Positions 24,867-32,967 of a stretch of DNA of 64,000 nucleotides are shown here, one piece after another (positions within the stretch are counted from its first letter, which is position 1; each line of letters starts with the position of its first letter). Where the stretch lies: assembly GCF_002876705.1 (NCBI RefSeq), contig NZ_MDAG01000035.1, forward strand, positions 305,080 through 369,079, written 5' to 3'. A program made the translations under genes and the position numbers. The stretch is from Enterovibrio norvegicus_B (GTDB lineage: Bacteria > Pseudomonadota > Gammaproteobacteria > Enterobacterales > Vibrionaceae). Below the pieces are notes generated by a model. That model saw only the letters and a list, made by a program, of their open reading frames with translations. It ran no database searches and was not told the DNA's origin.

Positions 24867-24943
24867 CTATAAAAGGCCACTAATGACAAGTTATTGTTTC
24901 AATTGAATTGCTGTTGATTTTTCCTCTGCGTCACCTGCCAGCC

Positions 24944-24960
24944 TAGGCAAGCTATGCCTA
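24944..24960 (+). other. hairpin in the long fdh operon leader
   Basis: TAGGCA and TGCCTA flank AGCTA as perfect arms, within the leader that runs from about 24876 to 25102. No T-run follows, so it is not a terminator. No known riboswitch was recognised in the leader. Confidence 0.35.
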
Positions 24961-25102
24961 AGTGAGTGAACGTCGCCACAGCCAATGATGTGATTGAAAT
25001 AATAGACAAATCAAAAATAGATTGGATGCATAGAACAGCCAGTACAGACCAACATGCGTTATACCGCAGGATGGGTTGAACCAGCTTGGAAAGCAGGTGT
25101 TT

Positions 25103-26878
25103 ATGGCTAACGAGACAATGTCGACAGAAAATACAATAACAACAATCAATCAGGTTCTTACGCAACACACTGATCGCAATGGCGTTGCAAGACAACATGC
25201 GTTGCAGAGCACGGTGACGTTGGGAAACCTCATTCCTCCGACGGTGAGCTTCGAAAGTCACGGTCGCATTCTTGTGGCTGGCGCAGCGACAGCGGTTTTC
25301 CGCTTTGCGCAAAAGCTACCACCCTCGATGCATGCCAATACCGTGTTGCTCTGCACTGAAGGCGTCAGCAGTGGTGCGGTGACCCCGCCGGAATTTTCCG
25401 TGTTCTACGCCAACGATATCGTGATTGGTGGGTTTCTCGGTGCCTTTGATGTGCAGATTGGCGTGAGTGCGGCAGCCGATGGAAAGCCTCAAAAAGGCGC
25501 GCTTGGTCATGAAGCGCAAAACCTCGCAGTCATAACCACTGGGCAACCACAGTTCGATGTGGTGGTGGATTTGACGGAGCAGGGCATTCACCAGGCTGAG
25601 TTGCCCCCTTTGGGGTATTACGCTGTAGGGCGAGGATTGTGTTCAGAAGCGGATGCCATCGAAGCATTGCCTGATTTGACGGGAACATTCGACAAACCGA
25701 AGTATTTCCGTTTGGATACGGAGAAATGCGCGCATACATCTCGCGGGCTAGAAGGGTGTACGCGCTGCATTGATGCGTGTCCTGCCGATGCCTTGGATAT
25801 CGTGAAGAGTGCCATCACCATCAACCCGTATTTGTGTCAGGGCATGGGATCGTGCGCGACGGCGTGTCCGACAGAAGCCATAAGCTATGCATTGCCTGAT
25901 CCCGACAACACGCAGTATTTTCTCCACCAGCTTTTGACGCATTACCATGCAAAAGAGGGTGTCGCACCAATCGTGCTTTTCTATGCTGACGACGACATGG
26001 CTCCTGCGGGCGAAACCGCATTGGCGAATGCCATCGCGCAAATGCCGAGCCGAGTCATTCCTGTTCGTTTGGAAGAACTGGCATCCGTGGGCATTGATAC
26101 CTGGTTCTCTGCCTTGGTGTATGGCGCTACGCAAGTGGTGTTAGCTGAATCACCACAACTTCATGCGAAAACACGCCGTGTGCTTGTGCAAGAACTGGAC
26201 ATTGCCGCGCGTTTTTTAAAGGCGCTCGGGCTGGAAACGCAACGTATCGCCATGCTCCCCGTCGCTGAATTGCGCCACGCGACCTTGTTCGACAGCGACG
26301 TGATGTCATCCGATGCGTCGAACGACAACGCGCCCCGAGCCAAATTAGAAGGCAGCAAACGAGAAAAACTCACTAGCGCGCTAGATTTGCTCGCCGCCCA
26401 CACCGACATACTGCCCCCCATTGTCGCCGTGCCTGAAAACGCCCCGTATGGTCGCATTGATATCGACACCTCGGGCTGCACCCTGTGCATGGGGTGTGTC
26501 ACCGTTTGTCCGACCGATGCATTGAAATCCATCGGCACCGCGCCGGGCATGACATTCAGAGAGCAAGATTGCGTGCAATGTGGCCTCTGTGAGCAAAGCT
26601 GTCCTGAATCCGTTATCTCATTAACACCAAGATATAACTGGGACAGTGCATCCCGCCAGCAACGCCAAACCCTTCATGAAGAGGAAGCCGCCGAGTGCAT
26701 CAGCTGCGGCAAGCCTTTCGCCCCCGTTTCCATGGTCAACATGTTGATCGAACGTCTTCGCAATCACAGCCATTTCCAAGATGACGCCATAAAACGTTTA
26801 TCGATGTGCGAAGACTGCCGTGTGCGCGACATGGTCGCAGACATGATTGAAAACCCTGACCAGCAGATAAAGGCGTAG
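25103..26878 (+). CDS. 4Fe-4S polyferredoxin of the formate dehydrogenase locus (FdhT-like)
   Basis: This protein of 591 residues carries two ferredoxin-like modules. The first, near 210-260, has GCTRCIDACP and CQGMGSCATACP. The second, near 465-515, has GCTLCMGCVTVCP and CVQCGLCEQSCP. A C-terminal CISCG ... MCEDCR set looks like an additional metal site. A comparable iron-sulfur protein lies in Shewanella fdh clusters before the chaperone gene. It could shuttle electrons during enzyme maturation or from the enzyme, which is inference. The ATG at 25103 is chosen over a TTG at 25076. It opens the structural operon. Confidence 0.85.
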   Translation: MANETMSTENTITTINQVLTQHTDRNGVARQHALQSTVTLGNLIPPTVSFESHGRILVAGAATAVFRFAQKLPPSMHANTVLLCTEGVSSGAVTPPEFSVFYANDIVIGGFLGAFDVQIGVSAAADGKPQKGALGHEAQNLAVITTGQPQFDVVVDLTEQGIHQAELPPLGYYAVGRGLCSEADAIEALPDLTGTFDKPKYFRLDTEKCAHTSRGLEGCTRCIDACPADALDIVKSAITINPYLCQGMGSCATACPTEAISYALPDPDNTQYFLHQLLTHYHAKEGVAPIVLFYADDDMAPAGETALANAIAQMPSRVIPVRLEELASVGIDTWFSALVYGATQVVLAESPQLHAKTRRVLVQELDIAARFLKALGLETQRIAMLPVAELRHATLFDSDVMSSDASNDNAPRAKLEGSKREKLTSALDLLAAHTDILPPIVAVPENAPYGRIDIDTSGCTLCMGCVTVCPTDALKSIGTAPGMTFREQDCVQCGLCEQSCPESVISLTPRYNWDSASRQQRQTLHEEEAAECISCGKPFAPVSMVNMLIERLRNHSHFQDDAIKRLSMCEDCRVRDMVADMIENPDQQIKA

Positions 26879-26887
26879 GAGGCGAAG

Positions 26888-27502
26888 ATGGCAATGCAAG
26901 AGATGATCAACGTCGACGATATCAGCAATGAAGAGAACCAGCTTCGCCACCATATTTACGGCCTGCTAGCGCATCTGCTGCGACAAGCTCCTGATGAGAG
27001 CACCTTGGCGTGGCTGGCAACATTGGAAACCGAGGGCGATGAACATTCTGCGGGCATGGCTGCGGCGTGGTCAGTGCTGAAATTGAGTGCGAAAACCACG
27101 CGACCTGTGCAAGCAGCAGATGAATATCAATTGCTGTTTATTGGCGTAGGGCGTGGAGAGGTGATGCCGTTTGGGTCTTGGTACTTAACAGGTTCGCTGA
27201 TGGAGTTGCCGCTCGTACTGCTTCGCCAAGATTTACGTCAGCTTGGTTTTGAGCGCCAAGAAGAAACCAAAGAGCCTGAAGACCACATTGCCGCGTTACT
27301 CGAAGTCATGGGCATGTTGGTGGAAGAAGGGGATGAAACGCTACAAGCCGCCTTCTTTAACCGTCATGTTGCCCCCTGGTTTGAGACGCTTTTTACCGAC
27401 ATTAAACGCGCAGACGCGGCGGTGTTTTATACCGCGGTGGCTGAGCTTGCACAGCAGTTTTTGATGATAGAAAAAATACGCTTTACCCAACGCCCTTGGT
27501 GA
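26888..27502 (+). CDS. TorD/DmsD-like molecular chaperone for formate dehydrogenase
   Basis: This 204-residue all-helical protein matches the TorD family: RHHIYGLLAHLLRQAP at the start, EYQLLFIGVGRGEVMPFGSWYLTGSLME in the middle (the characteristic E-Y-x-x-LF-x-G and P-x-x-S-x-Y motif), and a helical end. Such chaperones bind the twin-arginine signal of molybdoenzymes and hold them until the cofactor is inserted. It starts nine bases after the polyferredoxin gene with an AGGAGG-type site. The client is presumably FdhX and/or FdhA. Confidence 0.9.
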   Translation: MAMQEMINVDDISNEENQLRHHIYGLLAHLLRQAPDESTLAWLATLETEGDEHSAGMAAAWSVLKLSAKTTRPVQAADEYQLLFIGVGRGEVMPFGSWYLTGSLMELPLVLLRQDLRQLGFERQEETKEPEDHIAALLEVMGMLVEEGDETLQAAFFNRHVAPWFETLFTDIKRADAAVFYTAVAELAQQFLMIEKIRFTQRPW

Positions 27503-27566
27503 GCAGAACCCGCGAAAACACAGTGGTCGCTAAAGTGTTGGACGAATAAGCACAAAGGAGCAAGTC

Positions 27567-27776
27567 ATGTCAGAGAACAAAAAAGAGAGCGCACAACCCA
27601 ACGAAAAACGGCGCGAGTTCCTCAAAGGATTGGGCGTTGCTGCGGCAGCAAGCGCAGCGGCATCTGTGGTCAGTACGTCTGCGCAAGCGGATGTGGACGT
27701 CGTGAGCCCCGAAGAAAAGCCCAAGTCTGGCTATCGTGAAACGCAACATATACGCGATTACTACGATTCTCTATAA
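27567..27776 (+). CDS. small twin-arginine-signal protein of the formate dehydrogenase locus (FdhX-like)
   Basis: This 69-residue protein has a twin-arginine signal KRREFLKGLGVAAAAS, an Ala-rich h-region and a probable cleavage site near SAQA-D. Only about 25 residues remain after cleavage (ending GYRETQHIRDYYDSL). Proteins of this kind, termed formate dehydrogenase region TAT proteins, precede fdhA in Shewanella and Vibrio. The role is unknown, but a small subunit or Tat escort is plausible. AAAGGAG lies upstream of the ATG. Confidence 0.85.
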   Translation: MSENKKESAQPNEKRREFLKGLGVAAAASAAASVVSTSAQADVDVVSPEEKPKSGYRETQHIRDYYDSL

Positions 27777-27800
27777 CCCTGCGATTGATGGAGTTTGACC

Positions 27801-30656
27801 ATGAAATTAACCAAACGCTCTGACTCAGTCAGCAAGGATGAAAAACAGCTTGGGGTATCGCGTCGAACCTTTATGCGCAATTCAACCTTGGCCACCGCAG
27901 GCGGCATCGCAGCGGCGGGCATGTTTGCGCCCGGCATGATGAAAAAAGCAACTGCCAAAGACGTTGACCCCAACAAACCTGTCGAAGTGAAACGTACCAT
28001 ATGCTCGCATTGCTCCGTGGGCTGTGGCGTCTATGCATACGTACAAGATGGCGTATGGACTGAGCAAGAGCCGGCATTCGATCATCCTTTCAATGCCGGA
28101 GGCCACTGCGCCAAAGGCGCGGCGTTGCGTGAACACGGACACGGTGAACGTCGATTGAAATACCCGATGAAGCTGGTCGATGGTAGGTGGCAGAAAATCA
28201 CGTGGGATCAAGCCATCGACGAAATCGGCGACAAGGTCATGGATATCCGCAAAGAGTCGGGGCCCGATTCGGTGTATTTCCTAGGGTCGGCGAAACACAG
28301 CAATGAACAGGCGTATTTGTTCCGCAAAATGGCTTCACTGTGGGGCACCAACAACGTCGATCACCAAGCTCGAATTTGTCACTCCACCACGGTTGCAGGT
28401 GTTGCCAATACGTGGGGCTACGGCGCCATGACCAACTCTTTTAATGACATGCACAACTGCAAATCCATGTTGTTTGTTGGCTCAAACCCTGCGGAAGCAC
28501 ACCCTGTCGCGATGCAGCATATCCTCATCGCGAAAGAAAAGAGCGGCTGCAAAATTGTCGTCGCCGATCCGCGCCGCACCCGCACTGCCGCAAAAGGTGA
28601 CCACTTTGTGCAATTGCGTCCGGGAACGGACATCGCCTTCATTTGGGGGCTGCTCTGGCACATTTTCGACAATCAGTGGGAAGACAAAGAATTCATTCGC
28701 CAGCGCGTGTTTGGTATGGATGAAATCCGCCAAGAAGTTGCGAAGTGGACGCCAGAAGAAGTCGAACGCGTGTCCGGTGTCGGACGAGAAGACATGTACA
28801 AAGCCGCGAAAATCCTCTCTGAAAATCGTCCGGGCTGTGTAGTTTGGTGCATGGGCGGAACGCAACATACGACGGGTAACAACAACACCCGTGCATACTG
28901 CGTCCTTGAACTGGCGCTGGGTAACATGGGTAAATCTGGCGGAGGAGCAAACATCTTCCGTGGTCACGATAACGTGCAAGGCGCGACCGATTTAGGCGTA
29001 CTCTCTCACACCCTGCCTGGGTATTACGGTCTTTCCGACGGAGCATGGAAGCACTGGTCACAAGTGTGGGATGTGGATTTCACTTGGATTCAAGATCGCT
29101 TCGACCCAACGGTATACAACGGGTCAAAACCCATTAATAGCAACGGCATTCCTGTCTCTCGATGGATTGATGGTGTGCTGGAAGACAAAGACAAGATCGC
29201 GCAGAAAGAGAATATTCGCGCCATGTTCTATTGGGGGCATGCGGTGAACTCTCAGACTCGCGGGCCTGAAATGCGTAAAGCCATGCAAAAGCTCGACATG
29301 ATGGTGATTGTCGACCCGTATCCAACGGTTGCAGCGGTCATGAACGATCGTACTGATGGCGTTTACCTCCTGCCATCCACCACGCAGTTTGAGACCTTTG
29401 GCTCTGTCACTGCATCTAACCGCTCGCTGCAATGGCGCGATCAGGTGATTGAACCGCTGTTCGATTCTAAACCTGACCACACCATCATGTATTTGCTCTC
29501 CAACAAGCTGGGTTTCTCCGATCAATTGTTCAAGCATATCGAGGTGAAAAACAATGAGCCTGTGATTGAAGACATCACCCGAGAGTTCAACAAAGGCATG
29601 TGGACGATCGGTTATACCGGCCAAAGCCCCGAACGCATTAAAACTCACCAACAGAATTGGCATACCTTCAATTTCACGACGCTTGAGGCTGAAGGGGGAC
29701 CGGTTAGCGGGGAAACCTATGGCTTGCCTTGGCCTTGTTGGGGAACGCCGGAAATGAAGCACCCGGGCAGCCATATTCTTTACGACACATCCAAAGAAGT
29801 GGCGAGAGGTGGCGGTAACTTCCGCGCCCGTTTTGGCGTGGAGTACGAAGGCAAGAACTTACTGGCCGTTGATAGCTATTCGAAAGGCTGCGAACTGGAA
29901 GATGGCTTCCCAGAGTTTACCGATAAAATGCTCAAGCAGCTTGGCTGGTGGGATGAACTCACGGCGGAAGAGAAAGCGGCTGCGGAAGGCAAAAATTGGA
30001 AAACCGATCTGTCAGGCGGCATTCAGCGTGTCGCCATTAAACATGGCTGCATTCCTTACGGCAACGCGAAAGCTAGAGCCATTGTGTGGACCTTCCCTGA
30101 TCGCGTGCCGCTTCACCGAGAGCCACTGTATACACCGCGTCGCGACTTGTTGCCTGAATACGCCACATGGAATGACAAAGCCGATATTTACCGTCTTCCT
30201 ACCTTGTACAAGTCGATTCAAGACAACGATGTGTCGAAAGAGTACCCCATTATTCTGACATCCGGTCGCTTGGTGGAATACGAAGGGGGCGGCGAAGAAA
30301 CCCGGTCAAACCCTTGGCTTGCTGAGCTGCAACAAGAAATGTTTGTTGAAATTCACCCCGTGGATGCGAACAACTTAGGCATTCGCGATGGTAAGGATGT
30401 GTGGGTTGAAGGGGCAGAGCAGGGCCGCGTAAAAGTGAAAGCCATGGTGACGCGCCGCGTGAAAGAGGGACTCGCATTCATGCCATTCCACTTTGGCGGC
30501 AAGTTCGAAGGTGAAGACTTGCGCTCGAGATACCCAGAAGGTGCCGACCCGTACGTGATTGGCGAGGCGGCCAATACCGCCACAACCTATGGCTACGACC
30601 CTGTTACTTTGATGCAGGAAACGAAAGTCACCCTTTGCAAAATCAGCGCTGCGTAA
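27801..30656 (+). CDS. fdhA: formate dehydrogenase catalytic subunit alpha (Cys-type, Tat-exported)
   Basis: This 951-residue member of the bis-MGD (DMSO reductase) superfamily oxidises formate to CO2. It has a twin-arginine signal VSRRTFMRNS, an N-terminal 4Fe-4S site (CSHCSVGCGVYAYV ... GGHCAKGA), and the metal-ligand loop DHQARICHSTTVAG. The ligand is Cys193, encoded by TGT at 28377-28379, so this is a Cys and not a selenocysteine enzyme. The catalytic His follows. The C-terminus carries the molydopterin dinucleotide domain (near 800-950). The ATG at 27801 has GGAG seven bases upstream. A TTG at 27795 is the alternative. Confidence 0.97.
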   Translation: MKLTKRSDSVSKDEKQLGVSRRTFMRNSTLATAGGIAAAGMFAPGMMKKATAKDVDPNKPVEVKRTICSHCSVGCGVYAYVQDGVWTEQEPAFDHPFNAGGHCAKGAALREHGHGERRLKYPMKLVDGRWQKITWDQAIDEIGDKVMDIRKESGPDSVYFLGSAKHSNEQAYLFRKMASLWGTNNVDHQARICHSTTVAGVANTWGYGAMTNSFNDMHNCKSMLFVGSNPAEAHPVAMQHILIAKEKSGCKIVVADPRRTRTAAKGDHFVQLRPGTDIAFIWGLLWHIFDNQWEDKEFIRQRVFGMDEIRQEVAKWTPEEVERVSGVGREDMYKAAKILSENRPGCVVWCMGGTQHTTGNNNTRAYCVLELALGNMGKSGGGANIFRGHDNVQGATDLGVLSHTLPGYYGLSDGAWKHWSQVWDVDFTWIQDRFDPTVYNGSKPINSNGIPVSRWIDGVLEDKDKIAQKENIRAMFYWGHAVNSQTRGPEMRKAMQKLDMMVIVDPYPTVAAVMNDRTDGVYLLPSTTQFETFGSVTASNRSLQWRDQVIEPLFDSKPDHTIMYLLSNKLGFSDQLFKHIEVKNNEPVIEDITREFNKGMWTIGYTGQSPERIKTHQQNWHTFNFTTLEAEGGPVSGETYGLPWPCWGTPEMKHPGSHILYDTSKEVARGGGNFRARFGVEYEGKNLLAVDSYSKGCELEDGFPEFTDKMLKQLGWWDELTAEEKAAAEGKNWKTDLSGGIQRVAIKHGCIPYGNAKARAIVWTFPDRVPLHREPLYTPRRDLLPEYATWNDKADIYRLPTLYKSIQDNDVSKEYPIILTSGRLVEYEGGGEETRSNPWLAELQQEMFVEIHPVDANNLGIRDGKDVWVEGAEQGRVKVKAMVTRRVKEGLAFMPFHFGGKFEGEDLRSRYPEGADPYVIGEAANTATTYGYDPVTLMQETKVTLCKISAA

Positions 30657-30670
30657 TAGGAGATCACGTT

Positions 30671-31276
30671 ATGGCGAATATGAAATTTCTGTGTGATACC
30701 AAGCGCTGCATTGAGTGTAATGGTTGTGTCACTGCGTGTAAGAACGCAAATTCGGAAGCGGTGGGTTGGGGTATGCAGCGTCGACGCGTTGTCACCTTGA
30801 ATGATGGTGTACCGGGGGAGAACTCAATCTCTGTGGCGTGTATGCACTGTACCGATGCGCCTTGCATGGCAGTGTGCCCTGCTGATTGCTTTTATCGAAC
30901 GGAAGACGGCATTGTTTTGCACAACAAAGACTTGTGCATAGGCTGCGGCTATTGCCTGTTTGCTTGCCCGTTTGGCGCACCTCAGTTCCCCAAAGAAGAG
31001 GCGTTTGGCGAAAGAGGCAAAATGGACAAATGCACCTTCTGTGCGGGCGGTCCTGAGCCGGATGGCTCGGAGGCTGAACGTGAACTTTATGGTGCAAACC
31101 GCATTGCGGAAGGCAAATTGCCGCTTTGTGCCGAGTTCTGTTCCACCAAAGCCTTGCTAGCGGGTGATGCAGCAAAAGTCTCTGACATTTTCCGTCAACG
31201 CGTGGTTGAGCGTGGCGCGAAAGGCGCAGGCTGGACCAATGGTGAAGACTTGGCTTACGACGCAACGAAAAGCTAA
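30671..31276 (+). CDS. fdhB: formate dehydrogenase iron-sulfur subunit beta
   Basis: This 201-residue protein carries four 4Fe-4S motifs, beginning with CDTKRCIECNGCVTACKNAN and continuing CMHCTDAPCMAVCPADC and CIGCGYCLFACPFG. It conducts electrons from FdhA to the membrane cytochrome. No signal is present, so it would be co-exported with FdhA by Tat. The ATG at 30671 (MANMKFLCD) follows TAGGAGATCAC. The longer open frame to 30635 is unlikely. It lies 14 bases after fdhA. Confidence 0.96.
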   Translation: MANMKFLCDTKRCIECNGCVTACKNANSEAVGWGMQRRRVVTLNDGVPGENSISVACMHCTDAPCMAVCPADCFYRTEDGIVLHNKDLCIGCGYCLFACPFGAPQFPKEEAFGERGKMDKCTFCAGGPEPDGSEAERELYGANRIAEGKLPLCAEFCSTKALLAGDAAKVSDIFRQRVVERGAKGAGWTNGEDLAYDATKS

Positions 31277-31325
31277 TGATTATCGACATGGCAGTGACGT
31301 GTTACGTCGCTGTTTAGGAGGAGAT

Positions 31326-32369
31326 ATGTTGAAAACATTGCTCGCCATGTTGATGGTGATAGCGACCTGCTGGGTTCCCGCGAGTGTTGCTGACGACGCG
31401 GAGTCGGCCAAACCGTCGAAAGAAATGGTGCAATTGGTGGGCGCCGATGTGTGGCGTCAGATCCGTGCGGGGGAAGAAGGGTATACCACCTCGCAATCGC
31501 CTGAACATGGTGTGCTGATTAATACCCCTGGCGAAACCTGGTTCATTTTGAAAGAAAAATGGATGTCGCCAGCAGCGGCGGTCGCTATTTTTGGCAGTAT
31601 TGCATTGGTGATCATGGCGTACGTGTTTGTTGGCCCCTTGATGCTCAGCAAACCCAGAACCGGTAAAAAGCTCAAACGCTGGTCTCGTTGGGACAGAGCG
31701 CTGCATTGGAGCATGGCGTTTACCTTCCTCACGCTTGCGTTGAGTGGCTTGATGCTGGTGTATGGCAAACACTTTTTGAAACCCTATGTGCCAGAAGCTT
31801 TGTGGGGCGGCATCGTGATGTTGGCGAAGCAATACCACAACTACATCGGCCCATTGTTCTTCATTTTGCTGATCTTTGTGCTCCTCAAGTGGTGGCGTAA
31901 ATCTTTGTTTAACAAAACCGACGTGAGCTGGTTCATGAAGCTTGGAGGCATGGTGGGCAAACACAAAGGCACGCACCCTTCGGCGGGTTTTTCAAATGGC
32001 GGTGAAAAAGCCATTTACTGGCTGTTGATTGTGTTTGGCGCGATTGCTGCCGTGAGTGGGTTGATTTTGGATTTCCCCATCTTCGGTCAAACGCGCAGTG
32101 ACATGGAAGTGTCGAACCTCGTTCACATGGTCTCCGCGTTGATCCTGATTTGTGGGTTTGTTTTCCATATCTACATTGGCTTGTTCGGGATGGAAGGCGC
32201 GCTCGAAGGCATGGTCACGGGCGAAGTGGATGAAACTTGGGCCAAAGAGCACCATGATCTTTGGTATGAAGAACTCACGGGAGAAAAGGTGTCGCACTCG
32301 TCCGAACATGAGGATAAGCCAATGCCTGATCACAAGCCGAACATTGGAGGACCGCCGCTCAATGACTAA
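31326..32369 (+). CDS. fdhC: formate dehydrogenase cytochrome b556 subunit gamma
   Basis: This 347-residue membrane protein has a signal peptide (MLKTLLAMLMVIATCWVPASVADD), a periplasmic stretch, and four or more membrane helices with heme-ligand histidines (RALHWSMAFTFLTLALSGL, QYHNYIGPLFFILLIF, NLVHMVSALILICGFVFHIYIGL). It anchors FdhAB and passes electrons to quinone. The ATG at 31326 follows AGGAGGAGAT, an excellent ribosome binding site. The last bases overlap the next gene by eight. Confidence 0.94.
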   Translation: MLKTLLAMLMVIATCWVPASVADDAESAKPSKEMVQLVGADVWRQIRAGEEGYTTSQSPEHGVLINTPGETWFILKEKWMSPAAAVAIFGSIALVIMAYVFVGPLMLSKPRTGKKLKRWSRWDRALHWSMAFTFLTLALSGLMLVYGKHFLKPYVPEALWGGIVMLAKQYHNYIGPLFFILLIFVLLKWWRKSLFNKTDVSWFMKLGGMVGKHKGTHPSAGFSNGGEKAIYWLLIVFGAIAAVSGLILDFPIFGQTRSDMEVSNLVHMVSALILICGFVFHIYIGLFGMEGALEGMVTGEVDETWAKEHHDLWYEELTGEKVSHSSEHEDKPMPDHKPNIGGPPLND

Positions 32370-32778
32370 GCATCATAATGGCATATGGGTTGCCTATATT
32401 CTTAGCTTGCTGACGCCGTTCACCTTGATGATTTCGGGCGTGATCGCCATTGTTTATGCTGGGTATCGGTTAGATAAAGGGGAAGATTCAGACGTGGTGA
32501 ATACCCATTACTATGGGTTGATTCGCACCTTCTTTCTGACCTTTACCTTTTTCGTCGTGCTGGTGGTAACGGTGGCGACATCGAATGGCATTTTGGTGGG
32601 CATCAGTGATTACTGGTACCAAAATCCGATGATAGATCGCTTGGCCTATGCCATTCCTTTTGTGGGAATGGTGTTCGCAGTTGGTGCGATCGTGCTTTGG
32701 ATTTATCGCTTAACGCAGGGCATGCAGCAGCTCAGAGATAATCATCCATTGAGTTTTGCAAAAGGGCCAAACCTCTGA
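32362..32778 (+). CDS. small membrane protein at the end of the fdh operon (DUF4870-like)
   Basis: This 138-residue protein has three predicted membrane segments: YILSLLTPFTLMISGVIAIV (about 12-31), IRTFFLTFTFFVVLVVTVAT (about 54-73) and YAIPFVGMVFAVGAIVLWIY (about 97-116). It resembles small uncharacterised DUF4870/Tic20-type proteins rather than any known dehydrogenase subunit. The ATG overlaps the fdhC stop by eight bases (AATGACTAA), so the two are translationally coupled. A role in complex assembly or quinone access is speculation. Confidence 0.8.
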   Translation: MTKHHNGIWVAYILSLLTPFTLMISGVIAIVYAGYRLDKGEDSDVVNTHYYGLIRTFFLTFTFFVVLVVTVATSNGILVGISDYWYQNPMIDRLAYAIPFVGMVFAVGAIVLWIYRLTQGMQQLRDNHPLSFAKGPNL

Positions 32779-32816
32779 GCCTTTAATGGCAGGTTTAGTA
32801 GCAGAGATGTTGACGA

Positions 32817-32848
32817 ACAAACAGGCTTGCTTTGGCGAGCCTGTTTGT
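32817..32848 (+). terminator. hairpin after the fdh operon
   Basis: An 11-bp stem ACAAACAGGCT / AGCCTGTTTGT closes a ten-base loop. The downstream T-run is poor (GCGTTAA), so termination efficiency is uncertain. Confidence 0.55.
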
Positions 32849-32886
32849 GCGTTAAGCGCCGTTCTATCTGCAATTGACCAAGGCTT

Positions 32887-32902
32887 GCGCAAACGATTGC
32901 TT
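32887..32902. promoter_or_regulatory. PurR-like operator upstream of the nucleosidase
   Basis: GCGCAAACGATTGCTT fits the E. coli PurR box ANGCAANCGNTTNCNT at 11 of 12 fixed positions. It lies 66-81 bases before the ATG and about 28 bases upstream of a -10-like TATGAT (32930-32935). Binding has to be shown. Confidence 0.6.
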
Positions 32903-32967
32903 TGATCTTTTCTTTCTCCGCGTTTTCGCTATGATGCGCGTCTCTCAACTGCTTGGAATGTTCCAAT

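Noticed and set aside
24867..25102. Molybdenum-cofactor riboswitch in the fdh leader
   Set aside because: I looked for the conserved segments of the Moco motif and did not find them. Only one simple hairpin is present.
24819..25102. FNR-type site upstream of the fdh operon
   Set aside because: No TTGAT-N4-ATCAA match was found in this region.
28377..28379. Selenocysteine codon in fdhA
   Set aside because: The codon at the metal-ligand position is TGT, not TGA, so no selenocysteine insertion is needed.
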